The notes: generated from the letters alone by a model not told the origin. DNA of 47,541 bases from an uncultured Pseudomonas sp. (GCF_946885885.1 NZ_CAMPHN010000018.1:1-47541), one strand, 5' to 3'. Positions 9,600-17,947 are shown, counted from the first letter of the stretch. Program-made: numbers and translations.

Positions 9600-10478
9600 C
9601 TAATTCGGCCAGAGCGCTATGGCGCAAGCCACGACCCAGAGCACGGCGGTCAACAGTAGCTGCCAGTCCGACAGCAGCGCATCGGTCGGCGACTCGCCTC
9701 CCCCTTTGGCCTCGACCACGAACCAGTAGCGGAACAAACCGTACAAAACCAGGGGAATGGTGATGACCATTTCCGGGCGGGAGGTGATCACGAACAGGCT
9801 GTAGAACAGCAACGCGCCTGTCGCCGCCATTTCGGCATAACGATCGACTAGACCCGGAGTGTAATAACGCAATACCTCGCGGCTCAGGCTGCCGTTGTTG
9901 GCGAGTTCCTGCCGGCGCTTCACCGCGGCCAGATACAGGGCCAGGCATAGGGTGGTCACGAACATCCAGGAGGAGACGGGGATCGTCAGGGCCATGGCGC
10001 CGGCGTAGACACGCAAAACGAAGCCAGTGGCAATGGTGAAGATATCGATCACCGGTTTGTGCTTGAGCACGAAGCTGTAGGCCAGATTGACCAGCAGATA
10101 AACCCCGATAACCAGAACCACCGCCGGCATGAAGAACCAGGCCGCCAGCAACACCGAATAGAGCGCCAGCAATAGCAGCAGGGCCACGGGAATGGGTACG
10201 GCCCCGGAAGCCAATGGCCGCGTATGCGACTTTTTCGGGTGGCGGCGGTCCTGCTCGATGTCGTGCAGATCGTTGACGATGTACACCGCCGCCGAACCAA
10301 GACAGAACAGCACGGTCGCAAGAAGTACCTTCTCGATGGCCTGGGGGTTGAGGAACTCACCCGCGAAGAGCAACGGGCCTAAAACGAACGCATTCTTCAC
10401 CCACTGACGCGGGCGCATCAGGGCAATCATTCCTTTTAGCAGTTCCAGAGAGGAGCGCAGCTGTACGGTTGCATGCAT
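9600..10478 (-). CDS. UbiA-family polyprenyl-phosphate phosphoribosyltransferase (DPPR synthase-like)
   Basis: A 292-residue polytopic UbiA-superfamily prenyltransferase. It starts with MRPRQWVKNAFVLGPLLFAG at residues 21-40. The first aspartate motif is NDLHDIEQD (69-77), followed by RRHPKKSHTRPLASG. This MRPRQWVKN opening and the short form are characteristic of the subgroup containing mycobacterial decaprenyl-phosphate phosphoribosyltransferase (Rv3806c type), which joins PRPP to polyprenyl phosphate, rather than UbiA or MenA. The start at 10478 is supported by AAGG 8 nt upstream, but only 30 nt separate it from the divergent gtrA start. An internal ATG at 10418 is an alternative. The neighbours (PAP2, DprE1/DprE2-like, GtrA) support the assignment. 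Confidence 0.87.
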   Translation of the reverse strand: MHATVQLRSSLELLKGMIALMRPRQWVKNAFVLGPLLFAGEFLNPQAIEKVLLATVLFCLGSAAVYIVNDLHDIEQDRRHPKKSHTRPLASGAVPIPVALLLLLALYSVLLAAWFFMPAVVLVIGVYLLVNLAYSFVLKHKPVIDIFTIATGFVLRVYAGAMALTIPVSSWMFVTTLCLALYLAAVKRRQELANNGSLSREVLRYYTPGLVDRYAEMAATGALLFYSLFVITSRPEMVITIPLVLYGLFRYWFVVEAKGGGESPTDALLSDWQLLLTAVLWVVACAIALWPN

Positions 10479-10508
10479 GCGGTTGGCCTTTCATCAATAT
10501 GGAATCCT

Positions 10509-10910
10509 ATGAAAGCGGCCACTAACTATGCACTTTTGGCGATGATCGCCACTTTTTGCAACATCGGCACACAAGATGTCGTGAGTCGTAATTACTGGGG
10601 TCCCTACAGCCTTTCCTTTTCGATGCTGCTCGGCACCGCTGTCGGCTTGATGGTCAAGTACGTGTTGGATAAGCGCTTCATCTTCAAGTTCAAAGCGCAG
10701 AACCTCGCCCACGACAGCAGGACTTTTCTGTTCTATGCGCTGATGGGCGTGATTACGACGGTGATTTTCTGGGGCTTCGAACTGGCTTTCGTCTACCTGT
10801 TCGATAGCGCTGCGATGCGTTACCTGGGCGGCATCATCGGCCTGGCGATTGGCTACGTGGCCAAGTACGAGCTGGATAAGCGTTTCGTCTTCAATGCGAG
10901 GCCGTCCTGA
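10509..10910 (+). CDS. GtrA-like membrane protein
   Basis: A 133-residue protein with four hydrophobic helices and the two internally repeated GtrA loops: VGLMVKYVLDKRFIFKF after helix 2 and IGYVAKYELDKRFVFN after helix 4. GtrA proteins are small partners in moving or handling polyprenyl-linked sugars. The mycobacterial Rv3789 lies next to dprE1 and belongs to this family. Here the stop overlaps the next start (TGATG), so it is coupled to the dprE1-like gene. The ATG at 10509 (GGA 5-6 nt upstream) is preferred to the frame opening at 10473, which would overlap the divergent gene. Its role as flippase or adaptor for the arabinosyl lipid is inference. Confidence 0.85.
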   Translation: MKAATNYALLAMIATFCNIGTQDVVSRNYWGPYSLSFSMLLGTAVGLMVKYVLDKRFIFKFKAQNLAHDSRTFLFYALMGVITTVIFWGFELAFVYLFDSAAMRYLGGIIGLAIGYVAKYELDKRFVFNARPS

Positions 10911-12211
10911 TGCGGCTGCAGGGTTGGGGTCGCTATCCGCAGGTCGAGGCGCAGCTGCTCGCGCCGCTGACCGTCAGTGCCAGTTGCGCGTTGATCGGCG
11001 CGCATCGGTCGCTGCTCGGTCGCGGCATGGGCCGCAGTTACGGCGACAGCGCCCTGCACGACTGCGTGCTGAATACCCGCCATTTGCAGCACCTGCTGGC
11101 GTTCGATGCGAGCCGCGGCTCTTTGCGCTGCCAAGCCGGCGCCACCCTCGATCAGCTCCTGGATTTTCTGCTGCCGCGCGGCTGGTTCCTGCCGGTGACG
11201 CCGGGCACCCGTTTCGTCACGGTCGGCGGCGCGGTGGCCAGCGACGTGCATGGCAAGAATCATCACCTGCACGGCTGTTTCAGCGAATACGTCGACGAAC
11301 TGCTGCTCGGCTTGGCCGATGGCAGCTTGCTGACCTGCTCGCGCAGCGAGCATGCCGAACTGTTCCACGCCACGTGCGGCGGTATGGGCCTGACCGGGCT
11401 GATTCTCGAAGTCGCGTTGCGCTTGACGCCGATTCGCAGCGCCTACATCAACCAGACCACCTTCAAGCTCGCCAACCTGGAAGACGCGCTGCAAGGGTTC
11501 GAAAGCCAGCGGCAGCGGACCTATTCCGTGGCCTGGATCGACTGCCTGGCCCGCGGCGCCGAGCTGGGGCGTTCAGTGCTGATGGTCGGCGAGCATGCGC
11601 TGGACGGCCCATTGCAGCTACCGCGCAAACGCCACCTCGACGTGCCCCTGGATATGCCCGCGGCCCTGCTCAATCACGCCTCGGTGCAAGCATTCAACAG
11701 CCTGTATTACCGGTGCGTGCGCCAGGCCGAAGCCGAGCGGCGGGTCGACTACCGGCGCTTCTTTTACCCGCTCGACGGTATCGGGCAGTGGAACCGACTG
11801 TATGGCAAGCGAGGCTTTTTGCAGTATCAGTTCGTGATCCCCAAGGCGGCGGGGTTGCAGAGCATGCAGGCGATCCTCAGGCGCATCGCCGGCTCGCGCC
11901 GCGGCTCCTTTCTCGCCGTGCTCAAGGTCTTCGGCGAGCAGAACCGCAATCCGCTGTCGTTCCCCCTGGAAGGCTACAGCCTGGCCCTGGACTTCAAGTA
12001 CGACAGCGGCTTGCTGGCGCTGCTCGACGAGCTGGACGCCCGGGTGCTGGAGCACGGCGGGCGCATCTACCTGAGCAAGGATGCGCGCATGAGCGAACAG
12101 ACCTTCAAGCGCAGCTACCCCGACTGGGAACAGCTGCAAGCGGTCCGCGCGCGCTACGGCGCGCAGGGCAAATTCATCTCCCGACAAGCGCAACGCCTGG
12201 GGCTGGAATAA
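10910..12211 (+). CDS. DprE1-like FAD-dependent decaprenylphosphoryl-ribose 2'-oxidase
   Basis: A 433-residue vanillyl-alcohol-oxidase-type flavoprotein. GRGMGRSYGDSA (38-49) and GGAVASDVHGKNHH (106-119) form the FAD site. The C-terminal substrate lobe has NPLSFPLEGYSLALDF (347-362) and GGRIYLSKDARMSEQTF (383-399). It should oxidise the 2'-OH of polyprenylphosphoryl-D-ribose to the keto sugar, with the next gene reducing it. Lys390 aligns with the catalytic Lys418 of M. tuberculosis DprE1, and His114 matches the HGKNHH histidine. The position of DprE1 Cys387, the benzothiazinone target, is Ala359 here, at the same 31-residue spacing to the lysine. It is coupled to gtrA (TGATG) and lies 3 nt before the reductase gene. 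Confidence 0.88.
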   Translation: MRLQGWGRYPQVEAQLLAPLTVSASCALIGAHRSLLGRGMGRSYGDSALHDCVLNTRHLQHLLAFDASRGSLRCQAGATLDQLLDFLLPRGWFLPVTPGTRFVTVGGAVASDVHGKNHHLHGCFSEYVDELLLGLADGSLLTCSRSEHAELFHATCGGMGLTGLILEVALRLTPIRSAYINQTTFKLANLEDALQGFESQRQRTYSVAWIDCLARGAELGRSVLMVGEHALDGPLQLPRKRHLDVPLDMPAALLNHASVQAFNSLYYRCVRQAEAERRVDYRRFFYPLDGIGQWNRLYGKRGFLQYQFVIPKAAGLQSMQAILRRIAGSRRGSFLAVLKVFGEQNRNPLSFPLEGYSLALDFKYDSGLLALLDELDARVLEHGGRIYLSKDARMSEQTFKRSYPDWEQLQAVRARYGAQGKFISRQAQRLGLE

Positions 12212-12214
12212 CCC

Positions 12215-12952
12215 ATGGAAAAAATCCTGATCATCGGCGCCACCTCGGCGATCGCCGAAGCCACCGCCCGACGCTTCGCCAGCCAGGGCGCCCACCTCTA
12301 TCTGCTGGCGCGCAACCAGGAACGCCTGGCGACCCTGGCCAGCGATCTGAGCATCCGCGGCGCCCATAAGGTCGGCTATGGCGCTTTCGATGCCATGGCG
12401 TTCGAACGCCACAAGCCGCTGCTGGATGAAATCATCGCCGAGCTGGACGGCCTGGACACCGTGCTCATCGCCTACGGCACCCTGAGCGATCAGAAAGCCT
12501 GCGAGAACAGCGTGGAAACGACGCTGCGGGAACTGACCGTCAACGCCCTGAGCATCATCGCCCTGCTGACGCTGCTGGCCCCGCGCTTCGAGGTGCAGGG
12601 CAAAGGTTGCATCGCGGTGATCGGCTCGGTGGCGGGCGACCGCGGCCGCCAGTCGAATTACGTCTACGGCACCGCCAAGGGCGCGCTGGGCATCTTCCTG
12701 CAAGGACTGCGCAATCGTCTGCATAAAAGCGGCGTGCAGGTGCTGACGATCAAGCCCGGCTTCGTCGATACGCCGATGACCGCGGAGCTGCCCAAGGGCC
12801 CGCTATGGGCCAGTGCGGAACAGGTCGCCATGGATATCGAGAAGGCCATCCTGAAGAAACGCGACCAGCTCTACACGCCTGGGTACTGGCTGCCGATCAT
12901 GGCGATCATCAGACACACGCCGGAGTTTCTGTTCAAACGGCTTTCGCTTTGA
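12215..12952 (+). CDS. DprE2-like SDR, decaprenylphosphoryl-2-keto-ribose reductase
   Basis: A 245-residue classical short-chain dehydrogenase. The cofactor motif is LIIGATSAIAEATARRFA (residues 5-22), the catalytic Ser is in VIGSVAGDRG, and the active-site pair is in YGTAKGALG. The C-terminus (TPGYWLPIMAIIRHTPEFLFKRL) is hydrophobic and resembles the membrane-associating tail of DprE2. Paired with the DprE1-like oxidase 3 nt upstream, it should complete the 2'-epimerisation of polyprenylphosphoryl-D-ribose to the D-arabinofuranose donor. SDRs are numerous, so the specific call rests on the gene pair and the tail. Confidence 0.85.
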   Translation: MEKILIIGATSAIAEATARRFASQGAHLYLLARNQERLATLASDLSIRGAHKVGYGAFDAMAFERHKPLLDEIIAELDGLDTVLIAYGTLSDQKACENSVETTLRELTVNALSIIALLTLLAPRFEVQGKGCIAVIGSVAGDRGRQSNYVYGTAKGALGIFLQGLRNRLHKSGVQVLTIKPGFVDTPMTAELPKGPLWASAEQVAMDIEKAILKKRDQLYTPGYWLPIMAIIRHTPEFLFKRLSL

Positions 12953-12987
12953 ATCCCACACATGCCGATGCAGTCACCCAAGCCCCT

Positions 12988-14763
12988 ATGACCTCATCCT
13001 TCCTCGTGTCTGAAAAACTCCATAGCGGCTTCGCGCGCAACAGATACCGCTGGTTCGGCTGGCTGCTCGCGGCGCTGATCGTGACGGTGATCGCCACACA
13101 GGAAACCTACAACACCCGCAGCGATCCGCGCGGCACCCTGTTGGTCAGCCAGGCCCTTGCGCAGCATGGCACGCTCAAGCTCGACGTCTACGGCAAGCCC
13201 CTGCTGGACAGCTATGGCTACGTTATCCAGCGCAAGGCCGGCCATTTCTACCACTACTTCCCGCTGGGTACCGCCTTGCTCAGCGCCCCTTTCGTAGCGG
13301 TCGCCAACGCCTTGGGTTTCGATATGACCCGCGACGAGCACCTTGTGCAGATGGCGCTCACCGCATTGGCCGCCCTGCTGATCGCCTTCATCCTCTACCG
13401 CACCGCCAGGCTCTACTTGCCGAGAACGCCGAGCCTGTTGCTGACCGGCTTGTGCTGGTTCGGCAGCTCGCTCGCCAGCACGGTGGGGACCGCGCTGTGG
13501 TCGCACGACTACGCCTTGGTTTTTTCCAGTGCGGCGATCTTTCTGCTACTTAGCCGGCCGGTGCAAACCCTGGGATCGGCAACCCAGGCAATCGCTCAAC
13601 AGCCGGTTAGCCGCCGGCCGCCAGAACTGCTGAGGCCGCTGCTGATCGGCGCCTGCCTGTTTCTGGCCTACCTCTGCCGGCCGACCCTGGCGCTGCTGGC
13701 GCCTTTCCTGCTGCTGTATTACTTCATTCAGGACAGGAAATCCTCGCTGCTCGCCGCCCTCACCCTGGGCCTGCTGCTGTTGGCTTTCATGGGCTGGAGC
13801 ATCGGCGAATTCGCGCAGATCCTGCCCGACTACTACTTGCCGAAACGCCTTGAGGGCGGCGAATTCGCCACGGCGCTATACGCCAACCTGCTCAGCCCGG
13901 CACGGGGCTTACTGATTTTTTCGCCCTTTATCGCGGTGTCCCTGCTGCTGACCCTGGTATTGGCCGTGCGCAACAAGGCCTTGCTGAGCTTGAGCCTGAT
14001 CAGCCTGGCCTGGCCGACCGCCCACCTGCTCTCGATCAGCCAATTCCCCCATTGGTGGGCTGGCTGGTCGTTCGGCCCGCGGCTGCTGGTCGACGCCTTG
14101 CCCGGCCTCTATGTCGGCCTGTTCAGCGCCCTGGGGGCGTTACGGCAAAGGCGCAGGCTGGCCTACGCGGCGCTGCTCGGCAGCGGTCTGCTGGCGATCC
14201 CTATCAACACCTACCAGGCGCTGTTCAACCCCTATGGCATGCACTGGAACGTCGAACCGAACGTGGATCTATACCCCGAATACCTGTTCGATTGGCGCTA
14301 CCCGCAATTTCTTCACAACGAGGCCCGGCACGAGCGGCGATTGTCCGAGTTCTATAGCCGACAGCTGCCCAAAGTCACAGGGCTGATCGAGGTTTCTTAC
14401 GATTCGGAGCAAGCGGCGTTCGATAGTTTTTATGAGCTGGAACCGGGCTTTCGTTGGAGCGAAGGGCGCGCAGCCAAGCTGCATCTGGTGCTCGACGGAC
14501 AAACCCAACAGGCGCTGCGGGGCGAAATCGAGTTGCTGGCAGGCTTTCTCGACAAACAGAGGCTGCTGATCGGGCTGAATGGCGAACAGGTCTATTCCGG
14601 TAAATTCTACGGTGGCGAGCGTGAAATCCGCTTCCAGGTTCCTCCCGAACTGTTCCGCACGGGGCTCAATACCTTCACCTTCCAGCTGCCGGACGCGCAT
14701 AAACCCGCTTCCGCGGACCCGAGAATACTGGCGATGGCCTTCCGCAAACTCTCGATTCGGTGA
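12988..14763 (+). CDS. Polytopic GT-C-like glycosyltransferase, candidate D-arabinofuranosyltransferase
   Basis: A 591-residue integral membrane protein. About ten hydrophobic helices fill residues 15-440 and a soluble beta-rich domain of about 150 residues ends the protein. After the first helix comes ETYNTRSDPRGTLLVSQALA, with acidic residues in the external loop where GT-C enzymes keep the catalytic Asp/Glu. This layout suits a transferase using a polyprenyl-phosphate sugar on the periplasmic side. Its place right after the DprE1/DprE2-like pair suggests the arabinofuranosyl lipid as donor. The frame is open upstream inside the reductase gene; the ATG at 12988 is preferred, with a TTG at 12949 overlapping the upstream stop as alternative. 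The acceptor (rhamnan, lipid A-core, pilin or another) is unknown. Confidence 0.75.
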   Translation: MTSSFLVSEKLHSGFARNRYRWFGWLLAALIVTVIATQETYNTRSDPRGTLLVSQALAQHGTLKLDVYGKPLLDSYGYVIQRKAGHFYHYFPLGTALLSAPFVAVANALGFDMTRDEHLVQMALTALAALLIAFILYRTARLYLPRTPSLLLTGLCWFGSSLASTVGTALWSHDYALVFSSAAIFLLLSRPVQTLGSATQAIAQQPVSRRPPELLRPLLIGACLFLAYLCRPTLALLAPFLLLYYFIQDRKSSLLAALTLGLLLLAFMGWSIGEFAQILPDYYLPKRLEGGEFATALYANLLSPARGLLIFSPFIAVSLLLTLVLAVRNKALLSLSLISLAWPTAHLLSISQFPHWWAGWSFGPRLLVDALPGLYVGLFSALGALRQRRRLAYAALLGSGLLAIPINTYQALFNPYGMHWNVEPNVDLYPEYLFDWRYPQFLHNEARHERRLSEFYSRQLPKVTGLIEVSYDSEQAAFDSFYELEPGFRWSEGRAAKLHLVLDGQTQQALRGEIELLAGFLDKQRLLIGLNGEQVYSGKFYGGEREIRFQVPPELFRTGLNTFTFQLPDAHKPASADPRILAMAFRKLSIR

Positions 14764-14808
14764 GGCGCTGTGCCCCGTAAAAAACAGCGCATGCCGTCCT
14801 ACAGGCCA

Positions 14809-15642
14809 CTACCGCCCTCTGAGCCAGTCGAAAGCCCTGACAAGCCCCCACAAGCGGCTGCCGTAGATGGCCGCCAGCTGTGACTCGGCCGACGCCATAC
14901 GCGCCGTGACGCTGTCCAACTGCGCCCGCAAAGCCGCCGCATCTTCGCTGGGGTGGCTGAAGTGATGGCCCTCGCATAGCTGGAAATCATCCAAAAAGTT
15001 CGGCGGCATCGACAGCGGCACGAGCAGGTGGCGGTGTTCCTTGGCCACGTGATAACGGTTGATGCCGTCGCACAGGGCGAATTGATAGTCGGCCGCGAGG
15101 AGGATCGATGCCCATTGCGGATCGCTGTCGAATGCGGATTCGATGAGGATGATCCAGGGCCGCCACACCTGGAAGTCGATGCCCCTGAGCACCTGTTCCT
15201 CGAAGCCTTCGACGTCGATCTTGAGGAAATGAATCGGCACTTCGCGGCCGATGTGCTCCGCACAGATACTGTTCAGCGTTCGCGTTTCGACCGTGCGGTA
15301 AATGAAGTCGACGCCCCCGGCTCTTTGCCGTTGTGCCACTTCCGCGCTCAGGGTCGAGAGCCCGGTTTCCGGCGACTCGAAGAACTCCAGCTGGTCCGCC
15401 TTGTCGCCCACCGCCAGGCACAGGTTTATATCCTCGGGGCGCTCGGCGCACAGCGACTCATGGTAGTGCCGCACCGGTTCGATATTGATCCCGCGCCAGC
15501 CACGTTCGTACAGCGAGCGGGTCACCGAATCGCGGGTCGGGTGGTTGGCGCCGACGTCGATATAGAAGCCCGGGCCGAACAGTCTCAGCGTGCGCCAGAG
15601 CATCACATCTTCGAAGTTTTGCGCGTAAGAAATAAAGGGCAT
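14809..15642 (-). CDS. FkbM family SAM-dependent methyltransferase
   Basis: A 277-residue methyltransferase of the FkbM family. MPFISYAQNFEDVMLWR is the usual opening of this group. SAM motif I is FYIDVGANHPTRDS (26-39), and HFLKIDVEGFEEQVLRG is the FkbM signature. The C-terminus has a short coiled coil and a YGSRLWGLVRAFDWLRG segment common in O-antigen FkbM enzymes. I choose the ATG at 15642 because AGGA lies 8-9 nt upstream and the family consensus begins here; the frame is open to 15684. It probably O-methylates a sugar of the surface polysaccharide, which is inference from the locus. It converges with the GT-C gene and is last in the decoration operon. Confidence 0.87.
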   Translation of the reverse strand: MPFISYAQNFEDVMLWRTLRLFGPGFYIDVGANHPTRDSVTRSLYERGWRGINIEPVRHYHESLCAERPEDINLCLAVGDKADQLEFFESPETGLSTLSAEVAQRQRAGGVDFIYRTVETRTLNSICAEHIGREVPIHFLKIDVEGFEEQVLRGIDFQVWRPWIILIESAFDSDPQWASILLAADYQFALCDGINRYHVAKEHRHLLVPLSMPPNFLDDFQLCEGHHFSHPSEDAAALRAQLDSVTARMASAESQLAAIYGSRLWGLVRAFDWLRGR

Positions 15643-15694
15643 GGTCGGCATCCTGGCTACGCTATGGCTAAAAACCACCTGCAAAGGGTCGTTC

Positions 15695-16852
15695 TTATGG
15701 GCCGTGAACCGGCGCGTCCACCCGGACCTGCGGCACCGGCCTGGCGAACAGGCGCTGAGCGATTCGCTTGCCGCGCTCGCGCAAAGGGCACTCGATCAGG
15801 CGATAGTTGAGTTCGCTGAGCACGACGATCAGCACGGCCGCCGTGAACACGAAGGGGTAGAAGAACGGCTCGCCGAAATCGCCCTGCCGCGGGTAGAGGC
15901 GGTAGTAGATTTCGCGGGTGAAAAAGAACGCCGGGATATGGATCAGATAAATGGCGTAGGAGCGCGTGCCGAACCAGATCATCAGGCGTTTGCAGGCGCC
16001 CTTGGGCCAGAGCAAGTCCCGGTCGTAGGAGGCCATCCAGACCAGCGTCGCCGCCAGCAATGCGATCACGCCGATGCGCATGGAAAACAGTGTCAATGGC
16101 TCGGAGCCGAGGATGCACAGGCACAGCAACAGCGCCAGCAGTATGCCGACGCCGAGCCCGCGGCGGACGAGCAAGAGCGGTTGCAAGCGGCGATAGGACG
16201 GCTGAACGCTCCACAGCGCGATCAGTACGCCGAGGGCCAGGGCGTCGGTGCGGAACATCATCAACATCACCGAACGCGGCACAAACAATTGCAGCGCCAC
16301 CAGACCGAGCAGGACATAGGGCAGCCAACGGCGACTGAACAGGATCAGCAAGGGAAACAGCAGGTAGAACTGTTCCTCCAGCGCCAGGCTCCAGTAGACG
16401 AAGCTGCTGCCGTATTCCCACTGCATGAAGGCCTGGGCGAAACGGATATTTGCGACCTGCAGAACGGCCGCGACGGTCGCCTCGAGATTGGCTTCGATGC
16501 TGCCGAAAACCCCGGAGCTGTTGAACGCCAGGGTGGCGATCAGGGTCACCAGCAACCACAGCCATGCCGACGGCAGCAGGCGCCAGGCGCGGCGCACCCA
16601 GAACGACAAGGTCTCGCGCCATGCGGCGGCGCCATCGGCTTGGCTGCGCAGGCGCGGCACCAGGCTGCGGGCGATGACGAAGCCGGACACTGCGAAGAAC
16701 AGGTCGACGCCGACCCAGCCGCCGAAATAGCTGTAGAAACGCGTCAGCGCCGGGGTCGTCCAGGTGATCAGGTTCGATTGGGCATGGTGCACTACCACCA
16801 GCAGCACGGCGAAGCCGCGTAGCAACTCGATATCTTCGATCGCGTTTTTCAT
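15695..16852 (-). CDS. Acyltransferase 3 family integral membrane O-acyltransferase (OafA/YrhL-like)
   Basis: A 385-residue polytopic protein with about ten helices. The Acyl_transf_3 signatures are IELLRGFAVLLVVVHHA (8-24) with the conserved His in the first helix, GWVGVDLFFAVSGFVIARSL (45-64), the RR-x-LPS segment after helix 3, and YWSLALEEQFYLLFPLL with the E-x2-F motif. Such enzymes acetylate or otherwise acylate surface glycans. The ATG at 16852 has GGAG 8 nt upstream; another ATG 6 nt earlier has poor spacing. It lies 14 nt after the upstream methyltransferase gene and 52 nt before the FkbM gene, so it is part of the operon. It resembles the acetyltransferase of the accessory A-band gene set of P. 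aeruginosa. Confidence 0.9.
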   Translation of the reverse strand: MKNAIEDIELLRGFAVLLVVVHHAQSNLITWTTPALTRFYSYFGGWVGVDLFFAVSGFVIARSLVPRLRSQADGAAAWRETLSFWVRRAWRLLPSAWLWLLVTLIATLAFNSSGVFGSIEANLEATVAAVLQVANIRFAQAFMQWEYGSSFVYWSLALEEQFYLLFPLLILFSRRWLPYVLLGLVALQLFVPRSVMLMMFRTDALALGVLIALWSVQPSYRRLQPLLLVRRGLGVGILLALLLCLCILGSEPLTLFSMRIGVIALLAATLVWMASYDRDLLWPKGACKRLMIWFGTRSYAIYLIHIPAFFFTREIYYRLYPRQGDFGEPFFYPFVFTAAVLIVVLSELNYRLIECPLRERGKRIAQRLFARPVPQVRVDAPVHGP

Positions 16853-16866
16853 GCGCATCGCTCCGC

Positions 16867-17724
16867 TCAGGGTTTGCGCGCGATTACCACTTGGCTTTTC
16901 GGCATTACCGCATCCAGGGCGTGCTTGATCCGCGCGCCGGCGGGCAGCGACAGCAGGGTCGTCCAGGTTTCCGACCAGCGCTCCAGCAACGGGTGCCAGG
17001 GCGGGTTGAGCGGTTGGTTTTCGCAGGCCCAATACAACGCCCACCACACCGAGTGGTAAAAGCCGTAGTGGCTGCTGCGCTCGACGATCAACCCGGCGTC
17101 GCGCGCCAGCTGTTCCAACTCGCCCTGCTTGAAGATGCGGATATGGTTGGGCTTCTCGAAGTAGGTCGGCGGCGCGATATGCCGCTGCACGCCCTCGATC
17201 GTTTCGCCGGGAACGCTCAGCAGAAACTGCGCGCCGGGTTTGCCAACGCGCACCAGCTCGGCCATGAATTGCCCGGGGTCGTCGACATGCTCGAGCACTT
17301 CCATGGCCACCACCTTGGTCACACTGGCGTCGAGCAGCGGCAGCGGGTTGGCATCGGTGAGCAGGATCTGCACGCTGCGCGGCGCTTCCGTCTGCAAGCG
17401 TTGCCGGGCGATTTTCAGGCTCTCGAGATTGACGTCGGCGAGAATCATCTCGGCGCCGTGCCTGGCGCAAAATTTGGCATAGCCGCCGTCGCCGCAACCG
17501 ATGTCGAGCACCCTGTCCTCAGGACCGACGGCGAAACCTTCGAGCAACTCGCCGGTGTCGTTCTGGATCCAGCCGCTGACATGGATGTCGATCAAACCGA
17601 TGTCGAGGTCCAACTCGTGTTGTACGGGCAGCTGTTGCACGGGGGCCTGCGGTTCGGCTTCGGCGACCGGTTGCAGTTCCGATGAGAGTGGGGGCGCCAT
17701 CAGACGCTTGATCCGGTTCAGCAT
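16867..17724 (-). CDS. Class I SAM-dependent methyltransferase (polysaccharide locus, copy 1)
   Basis: A 285-residue class I methyltransferase. SAM motif I is VLDIGCGDGGYAKF (72-85), the acidic ADVNLESL follows, then VVAMEVLEHVDDP and a hydrophobic end with YGFYHSVWWALYWA. The last residues MPKSQVVIARKP are nearly the same as in the protein at 17958-18827, so the two are paralogues. The ATG at 17724 follows GGGA and gives a product starting MLNRIKRLM; the open frame upstream contains part of an inserted repeat. It probably methylates a hydroxyl of the rhamnan or of its terminal cap, which is inference from the neighbours. Substrate position cannot be read. Confidence 0.85.
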   Translation of the reverse strand: MLNRIKRLMAPPLSSELQPVAEAEPQAPVQQLPVQHELDLDIGLIDIHVSGWIQNDTGELLEGFAVGPEDRVLDIGCGDGGYAKFCARHGAEMILADVNLESLKIARQRLQTEAPRSVQILLTDANPLPLLDASVTKVVAMEVLEHVDDPGQFMAELVRVGKPGAQFLLSVPGETIEGVQRHIAPPTYFEKPNHIRIFKQGELEQLARDAGLIVERSSHYGFYHSVWWALYWACENQPLNPPWHPLLERWSETWTTLLSLPAGARIKHALDAVMPKSQVVIARKP

Positions 17725-17758
17725 ATGTGGATTCCCATGAGGGGTGGGTAAACATCTA

Positions 17759-17947
17759 GCAGGCAGTTGAAAAACTACCTGCGTTGCCATCGCAGCGTTA
17801 AAAACAGGCTCGGATGCGAGCCCAGTCAAAATGCTCATTTACAACTCGTAAACTCGCGTGCGAGCCCAGTCCGCTTTTTCGCCTGTTTTTGCGGGGCCGC
17901 CATCGGTATTGCGCTGGCTGCCTCGCCTACGTTTTTCAACGGCCTGC
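17759..17947. repeat. MITE-like element between the two methyltransferase genes
   Basis: The sequence GCAGGCAGTTGAAAAAC (17759-17775) is repeated inverted as GTTTTTCAACGGCCTGC (17931-17947) with one mismatch. Inside is a second imperfect inverted pair (AAAAACAGGC near 17802 and GCCTGTTTTT at 17881) and a repeated TGCGAGCCCAGTC. No reading frame of note is present. The 189-bp structure looks like a short non-autonomous mobile element lying between two co-oriented genes of one operon. Confidence 0.65.

Noticed and set aside
10849..12369. 506-codon plus-strand frame overlapping gtrA- and dprE1-like genes
   Set aside because: Arg/Ala/Pro-rich and out of frame with two clear protein families; a high-GC shadow.
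14764..14808. Hairpin GCGCTG...CAGCGC as a bidirectional terminator
   Set aside because: The stem is only 6 bp, with a 14-nt loop and no U-tract on either side.
14803..14816. GGCGGTAG-like ops/JUMPstart element on the minus strand
   Set aside because: It lies at the 3' end of the FkbM gene (TAG is its stop codon), not in a leader, so RfaH-type recruitment there is unlikely.
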